Shown here: piece after piece, positions 9,261 to 16,711 of the stretch | Layout: every line of letters begins with the position of its first letter | Numbering within the stretch: position 1 is the stretch's first letter | Assembly (NCBI RefSeq): GCF_014207255.1 | Contig: NZ_JACHCZ010000002.1 | Coordinates: 1,121,802 to 1,185,801 of the forward strand | DNA: 64,000 bases | Direction: 5' to 3' | Source of the DNA: Pseudomonas sp. JAI120 | GTDB taxonomy: Bacteria > Pseudomonadota > Gammaproteobacteria > Pseudomonadales > Pseudomonadaceae | Position numbers and translations under genes: made by a program | The notes under the pieces: generated by a model | What the model saw: only the letters and a program-made list of their open reading frames with translations | What the model was told of the DNA's origin: nothing | The model's database searches: none

Positions 9261-9297
9261 GCCCCGCCCCAGCATACTGTTGGGGCGGGGCTTTTTT
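9261..9297 (+). terminator. Rho-independent terminator of prs
   Basis: GCCCCGCCCCA and TGGGGCGGGGC form a perfect 11-bp GC-rich stem with a 9-nt loop, followed by six T residues. It ends the prs transcript 36 bp after its stop, so rplY needs its own promoter in the following 65 bp. Confidence 0.93.
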
Positions 9298-9362
9298 GCC
9301 CATATCGCCTTTAGCGCTGGTCGCAAACGCTGAGGCGAATGTGGTTATTTTGGAGATACAAC

Positions 9363-9962
9363 ATGAACGATTTTACTCTGAATGCTGAAGTGCGTTCCGA
9401 CCTGGGGAAAGGTGCGAGCCGCCGCCTGCGTCGTCTCGCAAGCCTGGTTCCAGCTGTAGTTTACGGTGGCGACAAAGCCCCTGAATCCATCAGCATGCTG
9501 GCTAAAGAAGTTGCCAAACTGCTCGAAAACGATGCGGCCTACAGCCACATCATCGAGCTGAACGTTGGTGGCAAAAAGCAGAACGTCATCATCAAGGCCC
9601 TGCAACGTCACCCAGCTAAAGGCCACGTGCTGCACGCTGACTTCGTACGCGTCGTAGCGGGTCAGAAACTGACCGCTATCGTACCTGTGCACTTCGTGGG
9701 TGAAGAAGCTCCGGTCAAGAAAGGCGGCGAAGTCTCGCACGTTGTTGCTGAAATCGAAGTGACCTGCCTGCCGAAAGACCTGCCTGAGTTCATCGAAGTC
9801 GACCTGTCGGCTCTGGAAATCGGCGACATCATTCACCTGTCCGACCTCAAGGCCCCTAAAGGCGTTGAGTTCGTTGCACTGGCTCACGGTGATGACAAAG
9901 CTGTTGCAAACGTACACGCTCCACGCGTTGCTCCAGAAGCTGAAGAAGGCGCTGCAGAGTAA
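9363..9962 (+). CDS. rplY: 50S ribosomal protein L25 (CTC/TL5 form)
   Basis: This 199-residue long form of L25 binds 5S rRNA in the large subunit; its N-terminal L25 domain (NDFTLNAEVRSDLGKGASRRLRR) is joined to a C-terminal beta-rich TL5 domain and an acidic tail. The ATG at 9363 is preceded by GGAG at 9352-9355. An ATG 24 bp upstream is in frame but would overlay this ribosome-binding site and extend the conserved N-terminus, so it was not used. Confidence 0.97.
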   Translation: MNDFTLNAEVRSDLGKGASRRLRRLASLVPAVVYGGDKAPESISMLAKEVAKLLENDAAYSHIIELNVGGKKQNVIIKALQRHPAKGHVLHADFVRVVAGQKLTAIVPVHFVGEEAPVKKGGEVSHVVAEIEVTCLPKDLPEFIEVDLSALEIGDIIHLSDLKAPKGVEFVALAHGDDKAVANVHAPRVAPEAEEGAAE

Positions 9963-10129
9963 TTCACTCTGTATTGCCGGAGCTTGAGGAAACATCGCGG
10001 ACCGAAACGTAGCGAGAAAGCGGGCGATAACGCGAAGTTTATCTCTGGATAAGTTAGCTCCTGTCGTCCACTTTCGCCGCACTCAGGTCAGGCGATGTTA
10101 TCCACAACTCCAAAGGAAGGGCCCCTGTC

Positions 10130-10714
10130 GTGACTGCCATTAAACTGATCGTTGGCCTGGGAAATCCAGGCGCCGAATACGAACAGACCCGGCATAACGC
10201 GGGGGCCCTTTTTGTTGAGCGCATCGCCCACGCCCAAGGTGTAAACCTGGTGGCCGATCGCAAATATTTTGGCCTGACCGGGCGCTTCTCGCACCTGGGT
10301 CAGGATATTCGTCTGTTGATTCCCACCACCTACATGAACCGCAGCGGCCAGGCTGTCGCGGCGCTTGCGGGCTTCTTCCGGATCAAACCCGAGGAAATCC
10401 TGGTGGCCCATGACGAACTGGACCTGCCACCCGGTGTTGCCAAGCTCAAGCAAGGCGGCGGGCATGGCGGGCACAATGGCCTGCGCGACATTATCGCGCA
10501 GTTGGGCAATCAGAATAATTTTTACCGCCTGCGGCTCGGCATAGGCCACCCAGGCGTCGCCAGTATGGTTTCAAATTTCGTCCTGGGTCGTGCGCCACGC
10601 GCCGAACAGGAAAAACTCGATGCCAGCATCGACTTTGCCCTCGGCGTGCTGCCGGATATCTTCGCCGGTGAATGGAACCGCGCGATGAAAAACCTGCACA
10701 GCCAGAAGGCCTGA
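10130..10714 (+). CDS. pth: Peptidyl-tRNA hydrolase
   Basis: Pth frees tRNAs from prematurely released peptidyl-tRNA. The 194-residue protein starts at GTG 10130 after AAGGAAGGG and shows the family signatures LIVGLGNPGAEYEQTRHNAG (active-site histidine included), MNRSGQAV, the catalytic aspartate in AHDELDLP, and the glycine-rich GGGHGGHNGLRD. The 167 bp before it hold no other gene. rplY-pth-ychF is a conserved translation-related set. Confidence 0.97.
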   Translation: MTAIKLIVGLGNPGAEYEQTRHNAGALFVERIAHAQGVNLVADRKYFGLTGRFSHLGQDIRLLIPTTYMNRSGQAVAALAGFFRIKPEEILVAHDELDLPPGVAKLKQGGGHGGHNGLRDIIAQLGNQNNFYRLRLGIGHPGVASMVSNFVLGRAPRAEQEKLDASIDFALGVLPDIFAGEWNRAMKNLHSQKA

Positions 10715-10736
10715 CTTTTTTCCGAGGGGAAACACC

Positions 10737-11837
10737 ATGGGATTCAATTGCGGCATCGTCGGCCTGCCCAACGTCGGCAAATCCACCTTGTTCAACGCTT
10801 TGACCAAGTCCGGTATTGCGGCGGAGAACTTCCCCTTCTGCACCATCGAACCCAACAGCGGCATCGTGCCGATGCCCGATCCGCGCCTGGAAGCACTGGC
10901 GGCCATCGTCAATCCCAAGCGCATCCTGCCGACCACCATGGAGTTCGTCGACATCGCAGGCCTGGTAGCCGGCGCGTCGAAAGGTGAAGGCCTGGGCAAC
11001 AAGTTCCTGGCCAACATCCGTGAAACCGATGCCATCGCCCACGTGGTCCGCTGCTTTGAAGACGAGAACGTGATTCACGTCTCCAACAGCGTCGACCCGA
11101 AACGCGACATCGAGATCATCGACCTTGAACTGATCTTCGCCGACCTCGACAGCTGCGAGAAGCAACTGCAGAAAGTCGCACGCAACGCCAAAGGCGGCGA
11201 CAAGGACGCTGTGGTCCAGAAAGGCCTGCTGGAACAGTTGATCGCGCACTTCACCCTGGGCAAGCCGGCACGCAGCCTGATGAAGACCATGGGCGCTGAC
11301 GAGAAGGCCGTGGTCAAGGGCTTCCACCTGCTGACCACCAAGCCTGTGATGTACATCGCCAACGTCGCTGAAGATGGCTTCGAGAACAACCCTTTGCTCG
11401 ACGTGGTCAAGGCCATCGCCGACGAAGAAGGCGCCATCGTGGTGCCGGTGTGCAACAAGATCGAAGCGGAAATCGCCGAGCTGGATGACGGCGAAGAGAA
11501 AGACATGTTCCTTGAGGCCCTGGGCCTGGAAGAACCTGGCCTGAACCGCGTGATCCGCGCCGGCTACGAAATGCTCAACCTGCAGACCTACTTCACCGCC
11601 GGTGTCGAAGAAGTCCGCGCCTGGACCGTAAAAGTCGGCGCCACTGCGCCACAGGCTGCGGGTGTGATCCACACCGACTTTGAAAAAGGCTTTATCCGCG
11701 CTGAAGTGATCGCCTACAACGACTTTATCCAGTTCAAGGGTGAGGCCGGTGCTAAGGAAGCCGGTAAATGGCGTTTGGAAGGTAAGGAATATATCGTCAA
11801 GGATGGCGACGTGATGCACTTCCGCTTTAACGTGTAA
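10737..11837 (+). CDS. ychF: Redox-regulated ribosome-binding ATPase YchF
   Basis: YchF is an Obg-family P-loop ATPase of 366 residues. The P-loop GLPNVGKST is at residues 9-17, the switch-II-like DIAGLV follows near 68, a helical insertion occupies the middle, and a C-terminal TGS domain ends at HFRFNV. It starts 22 bp after pth. It is the last gene of the conserved core block before the type III secretion island; in P. aeruginosa the next gene is tRNA-Met, found here about 19 kb further on. Confidence 0.97.
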   Translation: MGFNCGIVGLPNVGKSTLFNALTKSGIAAENFPFCTIEPNSGIVPMPDPRLEALAAIVNPKRILPTTMEFVDIAGLVAGASKGEGLGNKFLANIRETDAIAHVVRCFEDENVIHVSNSVDPKRDIEIIDLELIFADLDSCEKQLQKVARNAKGGDKDAVVQKGLLEQLIAHFTLGKPARSLMKTMGADEKAVVKGFHLLTTKPVMYIANVAEDGFENNPLLDVVKAIADEEGAIVVPVCNKIEAEIAELDDGEEKDMFLEALGLEEPGLNRVIRAGYEMLNLQTYFTAGVEEVRAWTVKVGATAPQAAGVIHTDFEKGFIRAEVIAYNDFIQFKGEAGAKEAGKWRLEGKEYIVKDGDVMHFRFNV

Positions 11838-11860
11838 ACGTCACTCTTAACACACCAATA

Positions 11861-11890
11861 AAAAAGCCGATGCATTGCATCGGCTTTTTT
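11861..11890 (+). terminator. Terminator after ychF, then a gene-free junction to 12151
   Basis: AGCCGATGCA and TGCATCGGCT form the stem, flanked by A-run and T-run, so it may act in both directions. The following 260 bp to the activator gene are clearly richer in A/T than the core genes. I see no gene there and no recognisable promoter; this is the left junction of the secretion island. Confidence 0.9.
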
Positions 11891-12151
11891 GTGGGCACGT
11901 ATTTAATTTTATATAGCCTTCATATCCGAATATTAAATACTTTCAGACTTATCCTATTTGACTTGCTTATTCCTCGCACCCACCAAGAACGATGCGACTT
12001 CATCGCTACAACAGAAAGACACTTTCCTACAGCAATTGCCCGTCGCCCCCCTTTAAGAATGAATGACAGCCCCTATAATCTACGCCACTGGTCATCGCGA
12101 GCATAACGTCCTTTTAACAATGAATTAATAGCAGGAAGGGAACATCTTTCA

Positions 12152-13075
12152 ATGTCGACAACCTTCAACATGGAAAATGAAACGGCATTTTCACTCATCG
12201 AAGGCCCAGATATTGAAAACACACTAAACAACACGGCTACCCTCAACATTGACATTTTGTTACTGGGGGAAACCGGTACAGGCAAAGATACGCTAGCACA
12301 ACGGATTCATCTTCTATCGGGACGGCGAGGTAATTTTGTTCCCGTGAACTGTGCAGCCATCCCGGAAAGCCTCGCGGAAAGCCAATTGTTCGGCGTCAAC
12401 AGCGGCGCCTATACCGGGGCGATGCAATCCAGGGCCGGCTTCGTAGAGGCTGCCCACCTGGGCACGCTTTACCTTGATGAGATCGACAGCATGCCATTGA
12501 ACCTGCAGGCCAAGCTGCTACGCGTGCTGGAATCACGCGGCGTGGAGCGCCTGGGTTCGACCCGCTTCATCCCTGTGGACATGCGCGTCATTGCGTCTGC
12601 CCAGCACTCGCTGCACCAGATGGTCGAACACGGCACCTTCAGGCGTGACCTGTATTTTCGCCTGAACGTCGTGAATATTCAGCTCCCGGCACTGCGGGAG
12701 CGACGCGAGCGCATCATTCCGCTGTTCCTGGAAATGATCCGGCAAGAAGCAAACCACTTCAAATGCACTGCCCCGCCCCCTTCTGAGGGGCTACTGCAAC
12801 AACTGCTATGCCACACATGGCTCGGCAACGTGCGTGAACTACGGTCAACGGCCAAACGGTTCGTGTTGAATTTGCCACCGTTTTCTACTCCCATGAGCAG
12901 CGAACAAGAAGTTCAAGCAAGCCTCAAGGAGCGCTTGCAGCAAATTGAAAAAGCGCTAATTGAAGAGTCGTTGTTCCGGCACCAACACTGTGTAGACAAT
13001 GTAGCGGTTGAGCTTAAGGTAACCAAGCGGACTTTATACTATAGGATGAAACAGCTAGCGATATCGCTGAGGTAA
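12152..13075 (+). CDS. hrpS: HrpR/HrpS-like sigma-54 activator (RspR)
   Basis: This 307-residue enhancer-binding protein lacks an N-terminal receiver domain, as HrpR and HrpS do. Walker A GETGTGKD is at 39-46, the sigma-54 contact loop appears as GAYTGA at 85-90, Walker B TLYLDEIDS near 105-113, the arginine-finger region FRRDLYFRLNV near 166, and a Fis-type helix-turn-helix at the extreme C-terminus. In P. syringae HrpR and HrpS act as a heterohexamer on the hrpL promoter; only one such gene exists here. An alternative ATG six codons later is possible. Confidence 0.9.
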   Translation: MSTTFNMENETAFSLIEGPDIENTLNNTATLNIDILLLGETGTGKDTLAQRIHLLSGRRGNFVPVNCAAIPESLAESQLFGVNSGAYTGAMQSRAGFVEAAHLGTLYLDEIDSMPLNLQAKLLRVLESRGVERLGSTRFIPVDMRVIASAQHSLHQMVEHGTFRRDLYFRLNVVNIQLPALRERRERIIPLFLEMIRQEANHFKCTAPPPSEGLLQQLLCHTWLGNVRELRSTAKRFVLNLPPFSTPMSSEQEVQASLKERLQQIEKALIEESLFRHQHCVDNVAVELKVTKRTLYYRMKQLAISLR

Positions 13076-13227
13076 TCAGGTTGGCTTGAAGGTGCATTTT
13101 CTCTAGAAACATTTGCCCCCCCCTGGGTACACCTCGAGAAATTCAGCAACTCCATACCTTAACAAAAATATCATACCGACATTCATGCCAGTAACACATT
13201 TAGAAATATCTAATTTACTCATGACAT

Positions 13228-13255
13228 GGAACGCCACCGACCTACAAGCCACATA
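13228..13255 (+). promoter_or_regulatory. hrp box (HrpL-dependent promoter) of the pilin operon
   Basis: GGAACG, 15 bases, then CCACATA matches the HrpL consensus GGAACC-N15/16-CCACNNA with one mismatch. It lies 99 bp before the small pilin candidate at 13355 and points toward hrpB-hrcJ-hrpD-hrpE. The 13076-13354 interval has no other supported gene. Confidence 0.82.
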
Positions 13256-13354
13256 TCTAACGCCAAGATCATTTGTGAGAAAAAATGACCTTTTCCACAT
13301 TTTTGATCGACAGCAAAAAACAAACTTGAAAATTAATGTTCTGGAGTTTTTCTC

Positions 13355-13552
13355 ATGGCTATATCCGGTCTCTCCCCAACAAGTCTATATCCTCAACAGC
13401 AAAACTACGGCGCCTTACCGAGCTCGGGATCGGGATCTAACTCCACCGCAGACGCTCTTGACGGCCTTGACAGAGAGAATAAAATTGAAACTGCCTTGAA
13501 GCAAATTGATAAGAAAAAATTTAACGACCTTCTTCAAGTTGCCAAAACTTAA
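13355..13552 (+). CDS. Putative Hrp pilin/needle subunit (HrpA position)
   Basis: This 65-residue protein has GGAG eight bases before its ATG and is the first gene behind a hrp box, the place occupied by hrpA in P. syringae. The N-terminal half is Ser/Gly/Gln-rich and lacks charge, while the C-terminal half is predicted helical and charged (DGLDRENKIETALKQIDKK). These are features expected of Hrp pilins, which diverge beyond sequence recognition. I see no direct similarity to HrpA that I can recall, so pilin identity is inferred from position, size and composition. HrpZ, normally the next gene, is missing. Confidence 0.6.
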   Translation: MAISGLSPTSLYPQQQNYGALPSSGSGSNSTADALDGLDRENKIETALKQIDKKKFNDLLQVAKT

Positions 13553-13561
13553 TAGTTTCTA

Positions 13562-13587
13562 CCTCTCGGGCATATCAGCCCGAGAGG
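13562..13587 (+). other. Strong hairpin after the pilin candidate, no T-run
   Basis: CCTCTCGGGC and GCCCGAGAGG form a perfect 10-bp stem with a 6-nt loop beginning 10 bp after the stop. Lacking a T-run, it could be a partial terminator or a 3' stabiliser that lets the pilin message exceed that of the downstream operon. Confidence 0.6.
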
Positions 13588-13608
13588 CCCCGCCTCGACC
13601 CCAAACCG

Positions 13609-13624
13609 TAGTGAGCGCTCACTA
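13609..13624. promoter_or_regulatory. 16-bp perfect palindrome, TetR-operator-like
   Basis: TAGTGAGCGCTCACTA is a perfect palindrome 45 bp before hrpB. The AGTGAGCGCTCACT core is the kind of site used by TetR-family repressors, but no TetR gene is in the window. Function is unknown. Confidence 0.4.
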
Positions 13625-13668
13625 TTCTTTGTAAATTTTTCTGCGGCGCTTTATATAATAGGTATGTT

Positions 13669-14037
13669 ATGCAAATAAGAGAACTTGTTGACTTAGAGAA
13701 AAAGCTAGATCTCGGCACTACTAACACCAAACGAGATCAGTCAACCTGCCATAGCGACTCTTGTTTCTTCACATCATTGCTCGAAGAGCATACAAAGATA
13801 AACGCATCTAATACCAGGCCTTCTCTAGCCCCCGGGATTGCTGAGGCTATCAATCCGTTATACACCTCTAAAATGCGAATGGCAAAACTGCTTAAATCAA
13901 CTAACAAGCAGCTGGACATGACTAAATTCCGGGAATTCCCTGGAGTGCTGGCGAATATACAAATAACCTCCCAACTGCTAGTAAAATGCCTTGCCAAGAC
14001 GACACAAAGCATTGACAAAGTTTCTAACTTACAATAA
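13669..14037 (+). CDS. hrpB: Type III inner rod protein HrpB (SctI)
   Basis: The 122-residue protein is the size of P. syringae HrpB. The C-terminal half (SKMRMAKLLKSTNKQL to TQSIDKVSNLQ, about 70-122) is the conserved helical SctI region that polymerises or sits at the export gate under the needle. It is 5 bp ahead of hrcJ, the normal hrpB-hrcJ order. The N-terminal half is poorly conserved. Codons are A/T-rich compared with hrcC and the hrpJ-hrcU genes. Confidence 0.82.
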   Translation: MQIRELVDLEKKLDLGTTNTKRDQSTCHSDSCFFTSLLEEHTKINASNTRPSLAPGIAEAINPLYTSKMRMAKLLKSTNKQLDMTKFREFPGVLANIQITSQLLVKCLAKTTQSIDKVSNLQ

Positions 14038-14042
14038 TCAAC

Positions 14043-14843
14043 ATGAATAACTTATTGCCTTTCGTATTACTCTTGGCAACTATACTTATGCTGAACGGTT
14101 GCGGTGAGCGGGTCGAGCTCCATAGCAAGCTCTCTGAGCAAGAGGCCAATGAGGTCATAGCAGAACTTGCAGATAAACACATTCGCGCGAAAAAAGTCCC
14201 TAGCAAAGATGGTGTCATTGTGACGGTCAACGCAAACGACATCGGGCGCGCCGTACGTACCTTGGAAGCCGCGGGTCTGCCACGAGCGGCCAGGACGACA
14301 CTGGGCGAAACATTTCGCAAGGAAGGCGTTATCTCCACGCCGCTCGAAGAGCGAGCGCGCTACATCTATGCCTTGTCCCAAGGACTTGAGGCCACGCTGT
14401 CCAACATTGACGGAGTCATCGTTGCCCGAGTCCACGTGGTACTGCCTGAACGCATCGCACCCGGTGAACCGGTCCAGCCCGCATCTGCTTCTGTGTTTAT
14501 AAAACACGACCCACGCCTGGATCCCGACAACATCCGCGCACGTGTTCGCAGGATGGTGGCAGGCAGCATCCCAGGCATGGCCACGGCAATCGACAACCCT
14601 CAAAAACTCAGCGTGATATTCGTTCCAGCGACTGCTTATCAGGAGCAGCAACGCCTAGTGTATTTTGGCCCCTTCCTGGTGCCCGGCGAGGATCTAGGTT
14701 TTTGGCGTAGCACATTAATCACCGCTCTGCTTGGCGTGGTGGTAACTGTTGTTGCCACGCTATTTATGCACCGTCGGCGTCAGCGATTTCTGCACGCGTC
14801 GTCAGTAATGAACGATTCTGCCGGACCTGCGAATGATGCCTAA
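14043..14843 (+). CDS. hrcJ: Inner-membrane ring lipoprotein HrcJ (SctJ)
   Basis: HrcJ forms the inner MS-like ring of the injectisome. The 266-residue protein has a lipoprotein signal (LMLNGC, C20), the two ring-building domains of the YscJ/FliF family with YIYALSQGLEATLSNIDGVI near 106-125 and VRRMVAGSIPGM near 177, and a C-terminal membrane helix (LITALLGVVVTVVATLF) with a short basic tail. It overlaps hrpD by 11 bp. Confidence 0.95.
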   Translation: MNNLLPFVLLLATILMLNGCGERVELHSKLSEQEANEVIAELADKHIRAKKVPSKDGVIVTVNANDIGRAVRTLEAAGLPRAARTTLGETFRKEGVISTPLEERARYIYALSQGLEATLSNIDGVIVARVHVVLPERIAPGEPVQPASASVFIKHDPRLDPDNIRARVRRMVAGSIPGMATAIDNPQKLSVIFVPATAYQEQQRLVYFGPFLVPGEDLGFWRSTLITALLGVVVTVVATLFMHRRRQRFLHASSVMNDSAGPANDA

Positions 14844-15405
14844 GATCGAATACCCACTGAGTGAGCACCTGGCATGGGTTCAGTGGTGGGCATGCCCTTG
14901 GCAAAACGCCCATGAAGACTGGAAGGAGGGTCAGCACGCTACGTTTAATACACTTTATCAGGGCAAACAGCCGGTATGGGGCGTATTCATGGGTGTGAAA
15001 GCCTGTTTACCCCCTGCGACAAACCCCACCGTGCTGCGCTTGGCCCTTGCGTCAAGTGAACAACTCGACCTGGCGCTGGCACTGGCTCACGACACCGTTA
15101 ATCCTCATGCGGCTCCAACGTTGAGTGAAAGTCATCACCACTGGTGCAGACGCCTATCTAAGGCACTTCCTCCTGCAATGCTTTCCCCCGACGCAGATCC
15201 ATTACAACTGCTACTTAGCTGGCTCGACCCTCCTATCTGGCAGCGCCTTAGATTGCGCTTTCCCCGTCAGAGAACGTATGAGGTTGAAAAAAAATCTATC
15301 TGCCTAGAGAACACAAGCAACCGATTAAGCACCCTCTGGCAGGCGGTCGTCTGGCGTGTAACCTCCTTGCCAAGCGACTCTATACCCCCTGGCTCACATG
15401 GGTAA
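14833..15405 (+). CDS. hrpD: HrpD, SctK-like sorting platform protein
   Basis: This 190-residue cytoplasmic protein occupies the hrpD position between hrcJ and hrpE. SctK homologues link the SctD ring to the SctQ pods of the cytosolic sorting platform. It is rich in Trp and Leu (WVQWWACPW near the start; LLSWLDPPIWQRLRLRFP about 137-154) and has no signal or membrane segment. Two adjacent ATGs (14833 and 14836) are possible; both lie inside the end of hrcJ. Identity depends mainly on synteny. Confidence 0.78.
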   Translation: MMPKIEYPLSEHLAWVQWWACPWQNAHEDWKEGQHATFNTLYQGKQPVWGVFMGVKACLPPATNPTVLRLALASSEQLDLALALAHDTVNPHAAPTLSESHHHWCRRLSKALPPAMLSPDADPLQLLLSWLDPPIWQRLRLRFPRQRTYEVEKKSICLENTSNRLSTLWQAVVWRVTSLPSDSIPPGSHG

Positions 15406-15416
15406 GGAGATCAGTG

Positions 15417-15989
15417 ATGTTATACCGACATACCATTGATGTGCCCAAGGACAGGCACGAATTGCCTCGCAGTCTCATCCCACGGGAAGAACTTGCAAAT
15501 TGGATACAGGCAGAACAGCTCTTGAGGCACGCCAACGATCAAGCCGATAAGTTGCTGAGTTTGGCGCAAAAAAGATGTGAGACGTTGAAGGAGGAAGCAT
15601 CTCTGGAAATCTGGCGACGCGCTGATGCTCAGCTCAAACGTTGGGAGCACGATCGTCAAGCCATGTGCGACAAGCTCGAGCAACATGCGAGTTTCATCAC
15701 CCGTGAGGCTATTCGATGCCTGCTTGATGAAACACCCCGTCCCATCAGGCTGGCGGCACTCCTGAGGCAATTGATGGCGAATCAAGTCCACGAAGTCTGC
15801 GCGGACCTATTCTGCCATCCGCATGATTTTGATGAGATAAAACGATGGTTTGCTCATCAAAAACCTACTATTTGGAAACTTAACGCGGATGAGGCGACCC
15901 CTCCTCAAACACTGATCCTGAAAACAGAGGAGGGAGACTTTTGTATCAGCTGGGAGACCATGCTCACCGCTTTTTTTCACACCTTATAA
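15417..15989 (+). CDS. hrpE: ATPase stator HrpE (SctL)
   Basis: The 190-residue protein belongs to the SctL/FliH stator family that holds the HrcN ATPase below the export gate. A long charged helical stretch (about 35-90, with RHANDQADKLLSLAQKR) precedes a compact C-terminal domain that would bind HrcN. The ATG at 15417 has AAGGAG seven bases before it; a GTG one codon earlier is too close to this site. It ends the hrpB-hrcJ-hrpD-hrpE group. Confidence 0.85.
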   Translation: MLYRHTIDVPKDRHELPRSLIPREELANWIQAEQLLRHANDQADKLLSLAQKRCETLKEEASLEIWRRADAQLKRWEHDRQAMCDKLEQHASFITREAIRCLLDETPRPIRLAALLRQLMANQVHEVCADLFCHPHDFDEIKRWFAHQKPTIWKLNADEATPPQTLILKTEEGDFCISWETMLTAFFHTL

Positions 15990-16096
15990 AGAATATCGGA
16001 GCAACATCTAATAATGCTCAGTTCATGCTGAAAACTGCGCTCTGCAAAAAACCAAATCAGTAAAAAATACCAATAACAGAGTTTAAAGGAACCGCT

Positions 16097-16303
16097 ATGT
16101 CCGCTACCAAGACACTCGCGCACCAAGCAACAAAAATGGCTGACTCTTCGTACAAACGGCTTCAAGCCAGCGTGAGCGAAGAATTGGACGGTGAACTATT
16201 CCATAGGTTATCAATGCAGTCTTTAGCGACCCACGGGATGTTCACTGAGAATCATCGAGTTGAGCTGCTTTCTCTAAAAACGACCATTGAAAGTTTTCAA
16301 TAA
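16097..16303 (+). CDS. hrpF: HrpF, small needle-chaperone-like protein
   Basis: This 68-residue helical protein is at the hrpF position, first in hrpF-hrpG-hrcC-hrpT-hrpV. HrpF resembles the YscE/PscE co-chaperones that keep the needle subunit soluble. AAAGGAACC stands directly before the ATG. I found no convincing hrp box in the 107 bp upstream, so the operon may rely on read-through from hrpE or a degenerate site. Confidence 0.8.
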   Translation: MSATKTLAHQATKMADSSYKRLQASVSEELDGELFHRLSMQSLATHGMFTENHRVELLSLKTTIESFQ

Positions 16304-16304
16304 C

Positions 16305-16697
16305 ATGAACGACCTGATTCTTGAATGGTTACGTAGCCAAGAGGAGCAACTCAACTTATCTGAAAATAACGACGAAATTATTTTAAAACGACAGGGACCC
16401 TTCATTTTATTGGAAGCTCAACTGACATCCGTGTCTTCAGATAACGCGAGCTTGCAAAGTTGGATGCGCTTGGGCGCGGTCAGCCTAAGCCGCTTTCAAG
16501 GCGTATTGGTCCGAAAAGCTGACAGTGAAGACCTTTGGCTGATTCAAACCCTGCGCGAGGAGCGGGAAGAAGCACAAGTGCTCTGTTGCTTTGAAACCCT
16601 GCTCAACCAGCGCGACATATGGCGAGCCACGTTCGCACGCCTCGCTCGCCCAGCCCAAAACCTCAAACCCACCTCACTCCGTTCACTCTCGTACTAA
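16305..16697 (+). CDS. hrpG: HrpG, chaperone-like regulator
   Basis: This 130-residue protein starts at ATG 16305, one base after the hrpF stop; a TTG at 16287 in frame is less likely. HrpG resembles type III chaperones of the YscG type and in P. syringae relieves inhibition by HrpV, restoring the HrpS activator. MNDLILEWLRSQEEQL at the N-terminus and an acidic helical C-terminal half fit. It lies between hrpF and hrcC as expected. Confidence 0.82.
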   Translation: MNDLILEWLRSQEEQLNLSENNDEIILKRQGPFILLEAQLTSVSSDNASLQSWMRLGAVSLSRFQGVLVRKADSEDLWLIQTLREEREEAQVLCCFETLLNQRDIWRATFARLARPAQNLKPTSLRSLSY

Positions 16698-16711
16698 CCA
16701 GAGAATTGTCT

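Noticed and set aside
10491..11819. A 442-codon frame opposite ychF
   Set aside because: Antisense shadow; ychF has P-loop and TGS domains on the plus strand.
13113..13499. A 128-codon frame covering the first hrp box and pilin region
   Set aside because: It overlays the promoter and the better supported 65-residue gene and has no ribosome-binding site.
16089..16116. GGAACC before hrpF as a possible hrp box
   Set aside because: No CCACNNA at 15-16 bases downstream; the sequence serves as ribosome-binding site.
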